A stretch of 51,650 nt of DNA, taken from assembly GCA_004010275.1 (NCBI GenBank), contig RBWT01000033.1, forward strand, positions 1 through 51,650, read 5' to 3'. This DNA comes from Streptomyces huasconensis (GTDB taxonomy: Bacteria; Actinomycetota; Actinomycetes; Streptomycetales; Streptomycetaceae). Shown one piece after another: positions 22,667-32,247 of the stretch (position 1 is the stretch's first letter; each line of letters starts with the position of its first letter). Made by a program: the position numbers and the translations under genes. The notes under the pieces were generated by a model. The model was not told the origin of the DNA and did not search any database. It saw only the letters and a program-made list of their open reading frames with translations.

Positions 22667-23491
22667 GTGGTCAGCAACGATCAGCGGCGGCGGCAGCTCG
22701 CCCGGGAGAAGTTCGAGCGTCAGCAGCGGCGGCGGGAGGCCGCGCGGCGCAGGACGCGGCTGCGCAACGGCGTGATCGCGGGGACGCTCGCGGTGGTGGT
22801 GGCGGGCGGCGCGGTGTCGTACGCGGCGGGTGCCTTCGACGGCGGCGGTTCGACGGAGGACGACGCGGCCGCGCGGCCCTCCAGCACCCCCGAGGACCCG
22901 TGCGCGAAGCCGGCTCCCGGCAAGGTGAAGCCGCTGAGCTTCAAGAAGGAGCCGGCGCTCAAGGTCGACAGGTCCGCCGACTACACGATGAACCTGAAGA
23001 CGACGTGCGGTGACATCGGCCTCGACCTCGACGCGGCGAAGGCCCCGCACACGGTCAACTCCTTCGACTTCCTGGTGAACAAGGGCTATCTCGACCACAC
23101 CAAGTGCCACCGCCTCACCACCGGTGGCATCTATGTCCTGCAGTGCGGCGACCCGGAGGGGACCGGCAGGGGCGGCCCTGGTTACTCGATCCCGGACGAG
23201 AACCTCAAGGACAAGCGCCTGAAGGGGAACGTGTATCCGGCCGGCACGGTCGCCATGGCGAACCAGTACAACGCCCAGAAGAAGAAGGGCCGCGACACCG
23301 GCGGCAGCCAGTTCTTCCTCGTCTACCAGGACAGTCAGCTCCCGCCCGACTACACACCGTTCGGGACCATTTCCGATTCCGGGATGAAGGTGCTGAAGAA
23401 GATCGCCGCCGCCGGGGAGAGCTCCGGGCGGGGCGACGGCGCCCCGAACGCGACCGTCGTCATCGACAAGGCGACCGTCACCAAATCCTGA
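22667..23491 (+). CDS. Membrane-anchored cyclophilin-type peptidyl-prolyl isomerase
   Basis: Accelerates cis-trans isomerisation of proline bonds. 274 residues: a charged N terminus (VSNDQRRRQLAREKFERQQ), one transmembrane helix (GVIAGTLAVVVAGGAVSYAA), a low-complexity linker, then a cyclophilin domain (TVNSFDFLVNKGYLDHTKCH, then GGSQFFLVYQDSQLPPDYT). The domain should face outside the membrane. GTG 22667 follows GGGGAGAG at suitable distance. The cyclophilin core has substitutions at some classic catalytic positions, so activity is likely but unproven. Confidence 0.92.
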   Translation: MVSNDQRRRQLAREKFERQQRRREAARRRTRLRNGVIAGTLAVVVAGGAVSYAAGAFDGGGSTEDDAAARPSSTPEDPCAKPAPGKVKPLSFKKEPALKVDRSADYTMNLKTTCGDIGLDLDAAKAPHTVNSFDFLVNKGYLDHTKCHRLTTGGIYVLQCGDPEGTGRGGPGYSIPDENLKDKRLKGNVYPAGTVAMANQYNAQKKKGRDTGGSQFFLVYQDSQLPPDYTPFGTISDSGMKVLKKIAAAGESSGRGDGAPNATVVIDKATVTKS

Positions 23492-23625
23492 GCCCCGCCA
23501 GGCAAACTTCGGTCGTGCGGGATGCGGACAGCCGCCCCGCCGGTCGCCTATGTTGGCGGTGACGAAACTGTGGACGATGCCGGGGGCCCGACGGCCCTGC
23601 GCAGGCATCATGTGGAGGAGGCGCT

Positions 23626-24860
23626 GTGAGCAGCGACCCGTGGGGCCGCGTCGACGAGACGGGGACCGTGTACGTGCGTACGGCCGACGGCGGCGAGCGA
23701 GTGGTCGGTTCGTGGCAGGCAGGATCTCCTGATGAGGCCCTCGCCTACTTCGAGCGCAAGTACGACGGTCTGGTCGTCGAGATCGGACTTCTCGAGCGCC
23801 GGGTGAAGACGACCGACCTGTCGGCCAAGGACGCGATGACCGCCATCGACCATCTGCGCCAGCAGGTCGACGAGGCGCACGCGGTCGGCGATCTGGACGC
23901 CCTGAGCAAGCGGCTCGACAAGCTGGTGGAGACCGTCGAGGCGCGCCGTGAGGAGCGCAAGGCCCAGAAGGCCAAGCAGTCCGACGAGGCGCGGCACGCC
24001 AAGGAGGCCCTGGTCGTCGAGGCCGAGGAGCTGGCCCAGAGCGAGCAGTGGCGGTCGGCCGGTGAGCGGCTGCGGGCCCTGGTGGACACCTGGAAGGGTC
24101 TGCCGCGGCTCGACCGCAAGTCGGACGACGAGCTGTGGCACCGCTTCTCGCACGCCCGCTCGGCGTTCTCCAAGCGCCGCAAGGCGCACTTCGCGTCGCT
24201 GGACGCGCAGCGGGCGAGGAGGCCCGCAAGGCCAAGGAGAAGCTGGTCGCCGAGGCCGAGGCGCTGTCGAGTTCGACGGACTGGGGGCCGACGGCCGCGC
24301 GCTACCGCGAGCTGATGGCCGACTGGAAGGCCGCGGGCCGCGCCCAGCGCGAGCACGAGGACGACCTGTGGAACCGCTTCCGCGGCGCCCAAGACGTGTT
24401 CTTCGCGGCGCGCAGCGAGGTCTTCGCGGAGCGTGACGCCGAGCAGTCGGAGAACCTGAAGCTCAAGGAGGAGCTGGCCGAGGAGGCCGAGAAGCTCGTC
24501 CCGGTGAAGGACCTGAAGGCGGCCCGTGCCGCGTTCCGCTCGATCAACGAACGCTGGGAGGCCATCGGCCACGTTCCGCGCGACGCTCGCCCCAAGGTGG
24601 AGGGGCGTATGCAGGCCGTGGAGCGGGCGCTCCAGGAGTCCGAGGAAGCCGAGTGGCGCCGCACGAACCCGGAGGCACGCGCGCGTGCCGAGGGGCTCAC
24701 CGGCCAGCTCCAGGCGGCCGTGGACAAGCTGACGGAGCAGATCGAGAAGGCACGCGCCGCGGGCAACAACGCCAAGGCCGACAAGCTCCAGAAGGAGCTG
24801 GACGGCCGCCAGGCGCTGCTCGACCAGGCGCTGAAGGGTCTGCACGAGTTCGGCGGCTGA
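23626..24860 (+). CDS. DUF349 domain protein, frameshifted
   Basis: A highly charged, largely alpha-helical protein with repeated DUF349 units (WRSAGERLRALVDTWKGLPR, then GPTAARYRELMADWKAAGR, then ARAAFRSINERWEAIGHVPR) and long coiled-coil stretches. Function is not established. GTG 23626 follows GGAGGAGG at 7 nt. One base is lost near 24215, between LDAQR and EEARKAKEKL; repaired length is 411 residues. It is convergent with the caspase gene, with a strong hairpin between. Confidence 0.92.
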
Positions 24861-24876
24861 TCCCGCGACACGAGGA

Positions 24877-24911
24877 GGGCCCGGCCGGTGGCGAGCGCAC
24901 CGGCCGGGCCC
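24877..24911. terminator. Hairpin between convergent DUF349 and caspase genes
   Basis: GGGCCCGGCCGGTG (24877-24890) pairs with its complement ending at 24911 around a short GCGAG-type loop. It is suitably placed to terminate the DUF349 transcript and, from the other side, the kinase-EACC1-caspase transcript. Confidence 0.8.
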
Positions 24912-24928
24912 TGCGGCGTTCCCGGTGC

Positions 24929-26074
24929 CTACGGCGCGGTGCCCACTCCCCCGTACTCGGTGAGGTCCAGCGCGTGTTTGAGGACCTCGCAGGCCTGGAT
25001 GTGGTTGCCGGACTCCTGGAGCAGATCGGCGAGCCTGCGGCAGACGAGGACGGCCTCGGGCCCGTACACCTTGTGCACCTGCTGGAAGGCGAGTTCGAGG
25101 ACCTCGATGGCCTCGCGGATCTGCCCCGTCTCGGCCAGCAGTTCCGACAACTCCAGTTGTACGGCGAGCAGTTCGCCCCGTCCGTCGCTGACCTGCTCCT
25201 GGAGCGCGAGGCGCAGCACCGGCAGGGCGTCGCGGGTGTTCCCCTCGGCGCGCAGCAGCCGGGCGACGTTCAGTCCGGTGGCGACCATGGCCGCGCGGAT
25301 GTCGGTCGCGAGGACCGGGCCCGCGGGAGCGCTGCGGGCGGCGCGGGCCTTGTTGCGGGCGAAGGGCAGCCGGCCGACGCCGTTCTCCTGGGAGCGCTGG
25401 GGCAGCGGGCGGTTCTTGGCGCGCAGCCGCTCCTCCAGGACGCGGTAGAGCGTTTCGAGGTCGATCAGCTCGGGGCCGTCGGGGACACCGCCGCGCAGCA
25501 CGGTCAGGAGCTCGCCGGTGAACGCCGTGTAGCGCTCCCCGTCGGGTGCGAGGGCCACGCGGTCGCGGGGCGAGGCGGTGAGGACGTACGCCCCGTCAAC
25601 GGCTGCCTGCGCGGCGAGCACGTCACTGCCGGACAGGGTGCGCGCGGCGCGTCCGCTGAAGCAGCAGTCGAGTACGACGATCTTGCGCCGGGCGCGGGAG
25701 CCGCGCAGCGCGGTGCGCAGATGCTGGTAGGCGACCGCGGTGTAGCCCATGGTGTCGCGGGAGTCGCCGAGGGCGAGGTACAGGTCGGCGGACTCGGAGT
25801 CGCGCATGCCGTGTCCGGCGTAGTACACGACGAGGGTGTCCGTGGCCTCGTCGGCGGCCTGGTGCACGGGGTCGAGCATGGCGGGCACGCTCTGCGGGTC
25901 GGTGACCACGGTGCAGTGCTGGACGGGAAGTCCCCAGACGGTCGCGTCGCACAGCTCGGCCGCCAGGTCCACCACATTGGCCTCGACGGCCGGCAGCTGC
26001 GGCAGGTGGCGGTAGGACGCGGTGCCGATCAGGACGGCGCGGGAGCGGGCCGGGTCAGGAAGCGCCGTCGCCAT
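24929..26074 (-). CDS. Caspase-like (peptidase C14) protein with C-terminal TPR repeats
   Basis: A predicted cysteine protease. The 381-residue protein has a caspase fold at residues 10-230 with the catalytic His at 88 (LVVYYAGHGMRD) and Cys at 138 in LDCCFSG. Residues about 255-375 are TPR-like repeats (TGLNVARLLRAEGNTRDALP, ELLAETGQIREAIEVLELAF and others). Last gene of the kinase - EACC1 - caspase unit: its ATG 26074 lies inside the 3' end of the EACC1-like gene. In related predicted conflict systems the caspase is the killing effector; that role is inferred here. Confidence 0.9.
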   Translation of the reverse strand: MATALPDPARSRAVLIGTASYRHLPQLPAVEANVVDLAAELCDATVWGLPVQHCTVVTDPQSVPAMLDPVHQAADEATDTLVVYYAGHGMRDSESADLYLALGDSRDTMGYTAVAYQHLRTALRGSRARRKIVVLDCCFSGRAARTLSGSDVLAAQAAVDGAYVLTASPRDRVALAPDGERYTAFTGELLTVLRGGVPDGPELIDLETLYRVLEERLRAKNRPLPQRSQENGVGRLPFARNKARAARSAPAGPVLATDIRAAMVATGLNVARLLRAEGNTRDALPVLRLALQEQVSDGRGELLAVQLELSELLAETGQIREAIEVLELAFQQVHKVYGPEAVLVCRRLADLLQESGNHIQACEVLKHALDLTEYGGVGTAP

Positions 26075-26446
26075 CGGCCGCGCCCCCTTCGCCGCGCTCC
26101 AGGGCCGCCATGACGCGCCGCAGGGTCTCCTCGTCGCGGGCCGCTTCCGGCGTCAGCTCCACGCGTACGTCGCCGCGGCGCACAGGACGAGGGCCGGGGC
26201 CCTGCGGCGCGAGAGCTGCCATTGGAGCAGGGAGACGACCAGGGCGGCGGTGGACAGGGAGCTGCCGAGGACGAGTTCGAGCACGTCGAAACCGGTGCCC
26301 ATGTGGTCCGCCGGGGCGGGCGCGGCCGGGGCGACCCTGCCGCGCAGCTGCCCGTCGAGGGACTCGTCCGCTCGCAGCCAGCCCGCCAGGGACCGCAGTG
26401 CGTCCTCGGCGTCGGCTTCGCGTACCTCCACCACCAGATCGGTCAC
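26055..26446 (-). CDS. EACC1-like protein (effector-associated constant component), frameshifted
   Basis: A small protein resembling effector-associated constant component EACC1, a conserved companion of caspase and protease effectors in predicted conflict systems. Starting at GTG 26446 ([12 protein letters not shown]) it has a strand-rich N-terminal part, then a hydrophobic segment (FDVLELVLGSSLSTAALVV) and a charged C terminus. As sequenced it stops early at 26153, but restoring one lost G near 26183 reads on through VRRGDVRVELTPEAARDEET to TGA 26055-26057, giving 130 residues that match the family shape better. It overlaps the kinase stop (GTGA) and the caspase start (20 nt). Confidence 0.78.
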
Positions 26447-27758
26447 CGCTCGCTCCCTCTTCGCTGGTCCACTTGACGGTTCACCCGGGCGAGCAGTTCG
26501 ACGGCCTTGTCGCCCGCGCCCAGCCGGGCCAGGCACACGGCCTGCCAGTACTGGCTGATGAGCGTGGTCGGGTGGGCGGGCCCGAGCGACGACAGGCAGA
26601 CGGGGACGACCGCGGCCAGCATCCGCGCGGCCTCCTGCAGTTCGCCCCGGAGCACGAGGTTGACCGCCTCACGCTGGCGGGACAGGGCGTTCCGCGGGGT
26701 CATGCTGCTGAGCACGATGCGGCGGGTGGCGTCGCTGAGCGTCGGCGGGTGCAGCGGATCGGCGAGCTCGGCCCTCGGGTGCGGGACAGCCTCTTCCCAG
26801 TCGTACTCCGGTTCCTCGGCGAGGGCCGCCGCCTCGTGCAGGGAGCCCGCCGCCTCGTGCAGGGAGCGCACCGCCTCGTCCCTCACCTGACCGGCCAGGA
26901 GGGCGGCCAGCGTGTCCCGGCCGCCGTCCGCGTGCCGTTCGAGCATTTCTTCGGTGGTGCCGGTGGGCCCCGGCCGGTCGGCGGGGTCCTGGGCGCAGAG
27001 CCGGTCGACGAGGTCGAGGAGCTCGCGGGGAGGTCCTTGGAGGCGTCCGGCGAGCCGGGGGACGCCGTCACCGAGGGCGCGGTCCACGATGGCGCCGTAG
27101 TCCACCGTGGCATCACCGAGCGGCAGCTCTCCGGTGAGCATGAGGTACATGCAGGCGCCGAGGCCGTACAGGTCGGCGGCCGGCGACGGGGCCGCGCCCC
27201 GGATGGCCTCCGGGGCCATGAACTGCGGGGTGCCGACGAGCTCCCCCGTCCTGGTGATCGCCCGCTCCCCCGCGAGCCGGGCGAGCCCGAAGTCGTGCAG
27301 GACCACGTGGCCGCCGCGGTTGATGCCGATGTTGGAGGGCTTGACGTCCCGGTGGAGGACCCCCGACTCGTGCGCCGCGGCGAGCCCGCGCACCACGTCC
27401 AGGGCGACCTGTGCGACGACGGGCGCCGGCAGCGGTCCGGTCCGCTGGACCAGTTCCGCGAGGCTCAGTCCGTCGAGCACCTGCATCACGAGGTAGGGCG
27501 TGCCCTCGACCAGCCCGGCGTCGTACAGCGTGACCACGGCCGGGTGTTCGATGCGGGCGAGGGCCCGTGCCTCGCGCAGGAACCGGTCGCGGGCCTCGCT
27601 GTCCTCGGCGAGGCCTTCGACGCCGTCAGCACTTTTACCGCCACGCGCCGCCCGAGCCGGGTGTCCTCGGCCTCGTGCACCACACCCATGCCGCCGCGCC
27701 CCAACAGCCCGAGCAACCGGTACCGCCCGGCGACGGTCGCGCCCTCCCCGTAATCCAT
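26443..27758 (-). CDS. Serine/threonine protein kinase with TPR-like C terminus, frameshifted
   Basis: A soluble Hanks-type kinase: Gly-rich loop GRGGMG at 20-25, Lys42 (AVKVL), HRDVKPSN (catalytic loop, about 136-143), DFG near 156, then [10 protein letters not shown]. After the kinase domain come a linker with a small internal duplication ([13 protein letters not shown]) and a helical region ([18 protein letters not shown], then [20 protein letters not shown]) that looks like TPRs. No transmembrane helix or PASTA domain. One base is missing near 27618 (TAS then [13 protein letters not shown]); repaired length is 438 residues. ATG 27758 lies 27 nt downstream of the relA stop. Confidence 0.9.
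26826..26867 (-). repeat. 21-bp tandem duplication within the kinase gene
   Basis: Two adjacent, identical 21-bp copies (CCGCCGCCTCGTGCAGGGAGC on the plus strand has one base more than allowed to spell; core GCCTCGTGCAGGGAG) encode SLHEAAG twice in the linker after the kinase domain. The frame is maintained. Confidence 0.85.
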
Positions 27759-27785
27759 CGCCTTCCCCCCGCCCGCCGCGCCCGC

Positions 27786-30324
27786 TCAGGGCCTGCGCGC
27801 CGACGTCACCCGGTACACGTCGTACACGCCCTCGACTCCCCTGACCGCCTTGAGCACGTGCCCCAGGTGCTTGGGGTCGCCCATCTCGAAGGTGAAGCGG
27901 GAGGTGGCGACGCGGTCGCGCGAGGTCTGCACGGCCGCCGAGAGGATGTTCACGTGCTGGTCCGAGAGGATGCGCGTGACGTCGGACAGGAGGCGGGAGC
28001 GGTCAAGCGCTTCGACCTGGATGGCGACGAGGAAGACCGAGGACTGCGTCGGCGCCCACTCGACCTCCAGAATCCGCTCCGGCTCCCGCGAGAGGGAGTC
28101 GACGTTCACGCAGTCGCTGCGGTGGACCGACACCCCGCTGCCGCGCGTCACGAAGCCGATGATGGGGTCACCGGGGACGGGCGTGCAGCAGCGGGCCAGC
28201 TTGACCCACACGTCCTCGACGCCCTTGACGACGACGCCCGGGTCGGCGTTGGAGCGGCGCTTGCTGCGGCCGCGCGAGGGCGGGGCGCTCTCGGCGATGT
28301 CCTCGTTGGCGGCCTCCTCGCCGCCGAGGGCCTGGACGAGCTTCTGCACGACGGACTGCGCGGTGACGTGCCCCTCGCCGATCGCCGCGTACAGCGAGGA
28401 GATGTCGGGGTAGCGCATCTCGTGGGCGAGGGTGACCAGGGAGTCGCCGGTGAGGATGCGCTGGATGGGCAGGTTCTGCTTGCGCATGGCGCGCGCGATG
28501 GCGTCCTTGCCCTGCTCGATGGCCTCGTCGCGGCGCTCCTTGGAGAACCACGCGCGGATCTTGTTGCGCGCCCGCGGCGACTTGACGAAGCCGAGCCAGT
28601 CGCGGGAGGGCCCGGCGCCCGCGGCCTTGGAGGTGAAGACCTCCACCAGGTCGCCGTTGTCCAGCGTCGATTCGAGCGGCACGAGACGGCCGTTGACCCG
28701 CGCCCCTATGGTGCGGTGGCCGACCTCGGTGTGCACCGCGTAGGAGAAGTCGACCGGCGTGGCGCCCGCCGGAAGCGCTATGACGTCGCCCTTCGGCGTG
28801 AACACGAAGACTTCGTTGCGCGACAGGTCGAAGCGCAGCGACTCCAGGAACTCGCTGGGGTCCTCGGTCTCCTTCTGCCAGTCGAGGAGCTGGCGCAGCC
28901 ACGCCATGTCGTTGAGGTGGTCGTCCTTGCCGCCGGCCTTCCGCGGCACGTCGGTACGGACCTTCGAGGCGCCGGCGACGGCCTCCTGCTTGTACTTCCA
29001 GTGGGCGGCGATGCCGTACTCGGCGCGGCGGTGCATGTCGAATGTACGGATCTGCAGCTCGACGGGCTTGCCGTTGGGGCCGATGACCGTCGTGTGCAGC
29101 GACTGGTACATGTTGAACTTCGGCATCGCGATGTAGTCCTTGAACCGGCCGGGGACCGGGTTCCATCGCGCGTGGACGGTGCCGAGCGCCGCGTAGCAGT
29201 CGCGGACGGTGTCGACAAGTACACGGATGCCCACCAGGTCGTAGATCTCCGCGAAGTCACGGCCGCGGACGATCATCTTCTGGTAGACGCTGTAGTAGTG
29301 CTTCGGGCGGCCGGTGACGGTGGCCTTGATGCGGGCGGCGCGCAGGTCGGCCTGGACCTCGTCGGTCACTATGGCGAGGTACTCGTCGCGCTTGGGGGCG
29401 CGCTCGGCGACCAGGCGGACGATCTCGTCGTACATCTTGGGGTAGAGGATCGCGAAGGCGAGGTCCTCCAGCTCCCACTTGATGGTGTTCATGCCCAGTC
29501 GGTGGGCGAGCGGCGCGTAGATCTCCAGGGTCTCGCGCGCCTTCTTCTCCTGCTTCTCGCGCTTGAGGTACCGCATGGTGCGCATGTTGTGCAGGCGGTC
29601 GGCGAGCTTGATGACCAGGACGCGCGGGTCCTTGGCCATGGCGACGACCATCTTGCGCACGGTCTCGGCCTGCGCGGCCTCGCCGAACTTGACCTTGTCG
29701 AGCTTGGTCACGCCGTCGACGAGGAGGGCCACCTGGTCGCCGAAGTCGCGGCGCAGGGTGTCCAGGCCGTACTCGGTGTCCTCGACGGTGTCGTGCAGGA
29801 GGCCGGCCATCAGGGTGGCCGGGTCCATGCCCAGCTCGGCGAGGATGGTCGTCACGGCGAGCGGGTGCGTGATGTAGGGGTCGCCGCTCTTGCGCTTCTG
29901 GCCGCGGTGCACGCTCGGCGACCTGGTAGGCCCGCTCGATCTGGCGGAGCGTGGCCGTCTCGATCTTGGGGTCGTTGCTGCGCACTATCCGCAGCAGGGG
30001 CTCCAGGACCGGGTTGTACGGGTTCGAACGCTGGACGCCGAGGCGGGCGAGGCGGGCGCGTACGCGGTTGGAGGAGCCGGAGCGCGCGGGCGCACCCGTG
30101 GCGGGACGGATCGCGGGAGCCGTCGGGTGGTGGTCCGCGGGCGGCTTCGGGCGGGGCTGCTCGGCCGGCTTGTCGCCCCGGGAGACCTCTCCCTTGGCGC
30201 GCTGCGCGGACGAGCCGCCCTGCGCGCCTTCTGCCTTCTTCGCGGGCGCGGCGGAGCCCGCCGAGGCCTGCTGGGCCTTCTGGGCGGCCTTGGCGGCGGT
30301 GAGTGGCTGGGACTCGTCTGGCAA
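27786..30324 (-). CDS. relA: Bifunctional (p)ppGpp synthetase/hydrolase, frameshifted near the N terminus
   Basis: Controls the stringent response. About 846 residues after repair: a disordered N-terminal extension of about 85 residues, the HD hydrolase domain with [12 protein letters not shown], the synthetase domain with [10 protein letters not shown] and [20 protein letters not shown], a TGS domain ([20 protein letters not shown]) and a C-terminal ACT domain. The RFKD motif is the form seen in bifunctional Rel enzymes, and the HD motif is intact. Two bases appear lost near 29909-29914, between QVAER and [12 protein letters not shown] (S. coelicolor has ERWHRG as I recall it). Start ATG 30324. 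Confidence 0.95.
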
Positions 30325-30521
30325 GAGCGCTCCCTGTGCGCGATCGGGGTCCCCCGGACAGGCCCCGAAGTACCCATGGTATCGATCCTGGGGCTTCCGC
30401 TCGCCTGCGGCCGGTGAGACACCGCTGTACAGGAGAAACGTGCGGGGCGGGGCATCGATTCCCCGCCGGAGTCCCCCTGAGCGATTTCCGCCTGGGGTCC
30501 GCGGGCTCGCCGGAAACGACG

Positions 30522-30553
30522 ACGACGCCCCGGCCGGTGCCGGGGCGTCCGTC
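30522..30553 (-). terminator. Hairpin after apt
   Basis: ACGCCCCGGC (30525-30534) pairs perfectly with GCCGGGGCGT (30539-30548) around CGGT, with further pairing outside. It lies between the apt stop and relA start, suggesting relA also uses its own promoter in the 250-bp gap. Confidence 0.8.
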
Positions 30554-30573
30554 GTGCTGTCGCGCGTGTCGGC

Positions 30574-31122
30574 TCAGACGGTGATCAGCGCCTCCAGGGG
30601 CGCCCCGTCCAGAGCCTGGACCAGCTTGCGCCTGCCCTCCAGGAAGCCCAGCTCCATCAGGACCGCGACGCCGGCCACCTGGGCGCCGGAGCGCCGGATG
30701 AGCTCCAGCGAGGCCTCGGCGGTGCCGCCGGTGGCGAGGACGTCGTCGATGACCATGACGCGGTCGTCCGCCGCCAGATCCTCGGCGTGCACCTCGATCT
30801 CGGCGCTGCCGTACTCCAGGTCGTAGCTCTGCCGCAGCGTCGCTCCGGGGAGCTTGCCCGCCTTGCGTACGGGGATGAAGCCGAGCCCGGCGCGGAGTGC
30901 GACCGGGGCGCCGAGGATGAAGCCGCGGGCCTCCAGGCCCACGATCTTCGTGGCGCCGTGCTGCACGCTGAAGTCGGCCAGCGCGTCGGTGAGCGCCGCG
31001 AACGCCACCGGGTCCGCCAGAAGCGGGGTGATGTCCTTGAACGTCACGCCCGGCACCGGGTAGTCCGGGACGTCACGGATGCGGCTGAGCAGCAGCTCCG
31101 TGACGTCCGTCAGCTCGGTCAT
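30574..31122 (-). CDS. apt: Adenine phosphoribosyltransferase
   Basis: Salvages adenine to AMP using PRPP. 182 residues, intact, with the PRPP-binding motif VMVIDDVLATGGTAEA and the family segments YPVPGVTFKDITPLL and IVGLEARGFILGAPVA. It lies between secF and relA, the usual actinobacterial order. Its ATG overlaps the secF stop as ATGA, so it is translationally coupled to secF. Confidence 0.97.
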   Translation of the reverse strand: MTELTDVTELLLSRIRDVPDYPVPGVTFKDITPLLADPVAFAALTDALADFSVQHGATKIVGLEARGFILGAPVALRAGLGFIPVRKAGKLPGATLRQSYDLEYGSAEIEVHAEDLAADDRVMVIDDVLATGGTAEASLELIRRSGAQVAGVAVLMELGFLEGRRKLVQALDGAPLEALITV

Positions 31123-32246
31123 CGGCGCTTCCCCGACGGGCGGCCCTTGCCGCGGCTGCGCGAGGCGGGCTGGGACCGCGGGCCGACGACGGCCGGCGCG
31201 GCGTCGTCGTCGGAGACGCTGTCCCGCGGCTCCTCGTCACCCGTGAAGGTGCCGTCCTCCGCCGAGTCCCCCTTGGCCGCGGCCGAGGCGCGCTTGGCGA
31301 GGACCCGCTTCTTGAGGGCCTTCAGCTGCGGCTCGCGCTCCTTGAAGTCGGCGACGAGCGGCGTGGCGATGAAGATCGAGGAGTACGCACCGGCCGCGAG
31401 GCCGACGAACAGCGAGAGCGAGATGTCGTTCAGCATGCCGGCGCCGAGGACACCGCCGCCGATGAACAGCAGGCCCGCCACCGGGAGCAGCGCGACGACC
31501 GTGGTGTTGATGGAACGCACCAGCGTGCCGTTGATGCTGCGGTTGGCGACTTCGCTGTAGGTGAAGCGGGTCTGCTTGGTGAGGTCCTTCGACTGCTCCT
31601 TCAAGCTGTCGAAGACGACGACCGTGTCGTAGAGCGAGTAACCGAGGATGGTCAGCAGACCGATCACCGTGCCCGGTGTGACCTCGAAGCCGACGAGGGC
31701 GTACACACCCACGGTGATGGTGATGTCGTGGATGAGCGCGATCAGCGCCGCCAGGGCCATGCGCCACTCGAAGGCGATGGCCAGGTAGATCACCACCAGG
31801 ACCATGAAGATCGCCAGGCCCTGCCAGGCCTTGTTGGCGACCTGCTCACCCCAACTGGGGCCGACCAGGTCGGCGTTGATGTCCGCGGCCTTGACGTCGA
31901 GGTCCTTGGCCAGCGCCGCCTTGATCTGGTCGGACTTGTCGATGTCCACACCCGCGATCTGGATGCGCATCGCGTCGTCGCCCAGCTTCTGGACGATCGC
32001 GTCGTGGCCCGAGGCCTTCTCCGCGGCCTCTTCGGCCTTCGCCACGGAGACACTCGTCTTCGGGGTGTTGAAGACGGCGCCGCCCTCGAACTCGATGCCC
32101 ATGTTCAGGCCGCGGACCGCGAGGCCCACGATGGCCGTGATGGTGATCAGTATCGAGACGGCGTACCAGATCTTGCGCTTGCCGACGAAGTCGTAGCCGA
32201 CCTCGCCGTGGTAGAGCCTGGCGCCGAGATCGCCGAGCTTCGACAT
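31119..32246 (-). CDS. secF: Protein translocase subunit SecF
   Basis: Partner of SecD, using the proton gradient to pull proteins through SecYEG. 375 residues from ATG 32246 (MSKLGDLGARLYHGEVGYDF), six membrane segments, and the conserved SecD/F motifs IEFEGGAVF, GYSLYDTVVVFDSLKE and RSINTTVVALLPVAGL. The C-terminal 70 residues are a charged cytoplasmic tail ending in a basic stretch, common in streptomycetes. One base separates the secD stop and secF start. Confidence 0.96.
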   Translation of the reverse strand: MSKLGDLGARLYHGEVGYDFVGKRKIWYAVSILITITAIVGLAVRGLNMGIEFEGGAVFNTPKTSVSVAKAEEAAEKASGHDAIVQKLGDDAMRIQIAGVDIDKSDQIKAALAKDLDVKAADINADLVGPSWGEQVANKAWQGLAIFMVLVVIYLAIAFEWRMALAALIALIHDITITVGVYALVGFEVTPGTVIGLLTILGYSLYDTVVVFDSLKEQSKDLTKQTRFTYSEVANRSINGTLVRSINTTVVALLPVAGLLFIGGGVLGAGMLNDISLSLFVGLAAGAYSSIFIATPLVADFKEREPQLKALKKRVLAKRASAAAKGDSAEDGTFTGDEEPRDSVSDDDAAPAVVGPRSQPASRSRGKGRPSGKRR

Positions 32247-32247
32247 C

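Noticed and set aside
29257..29912. relA reading as two genes
   Set aside because: The two frames join at the conserved [14 protein letters not shown] position after adding two lost bases, giving the normal RelA length.
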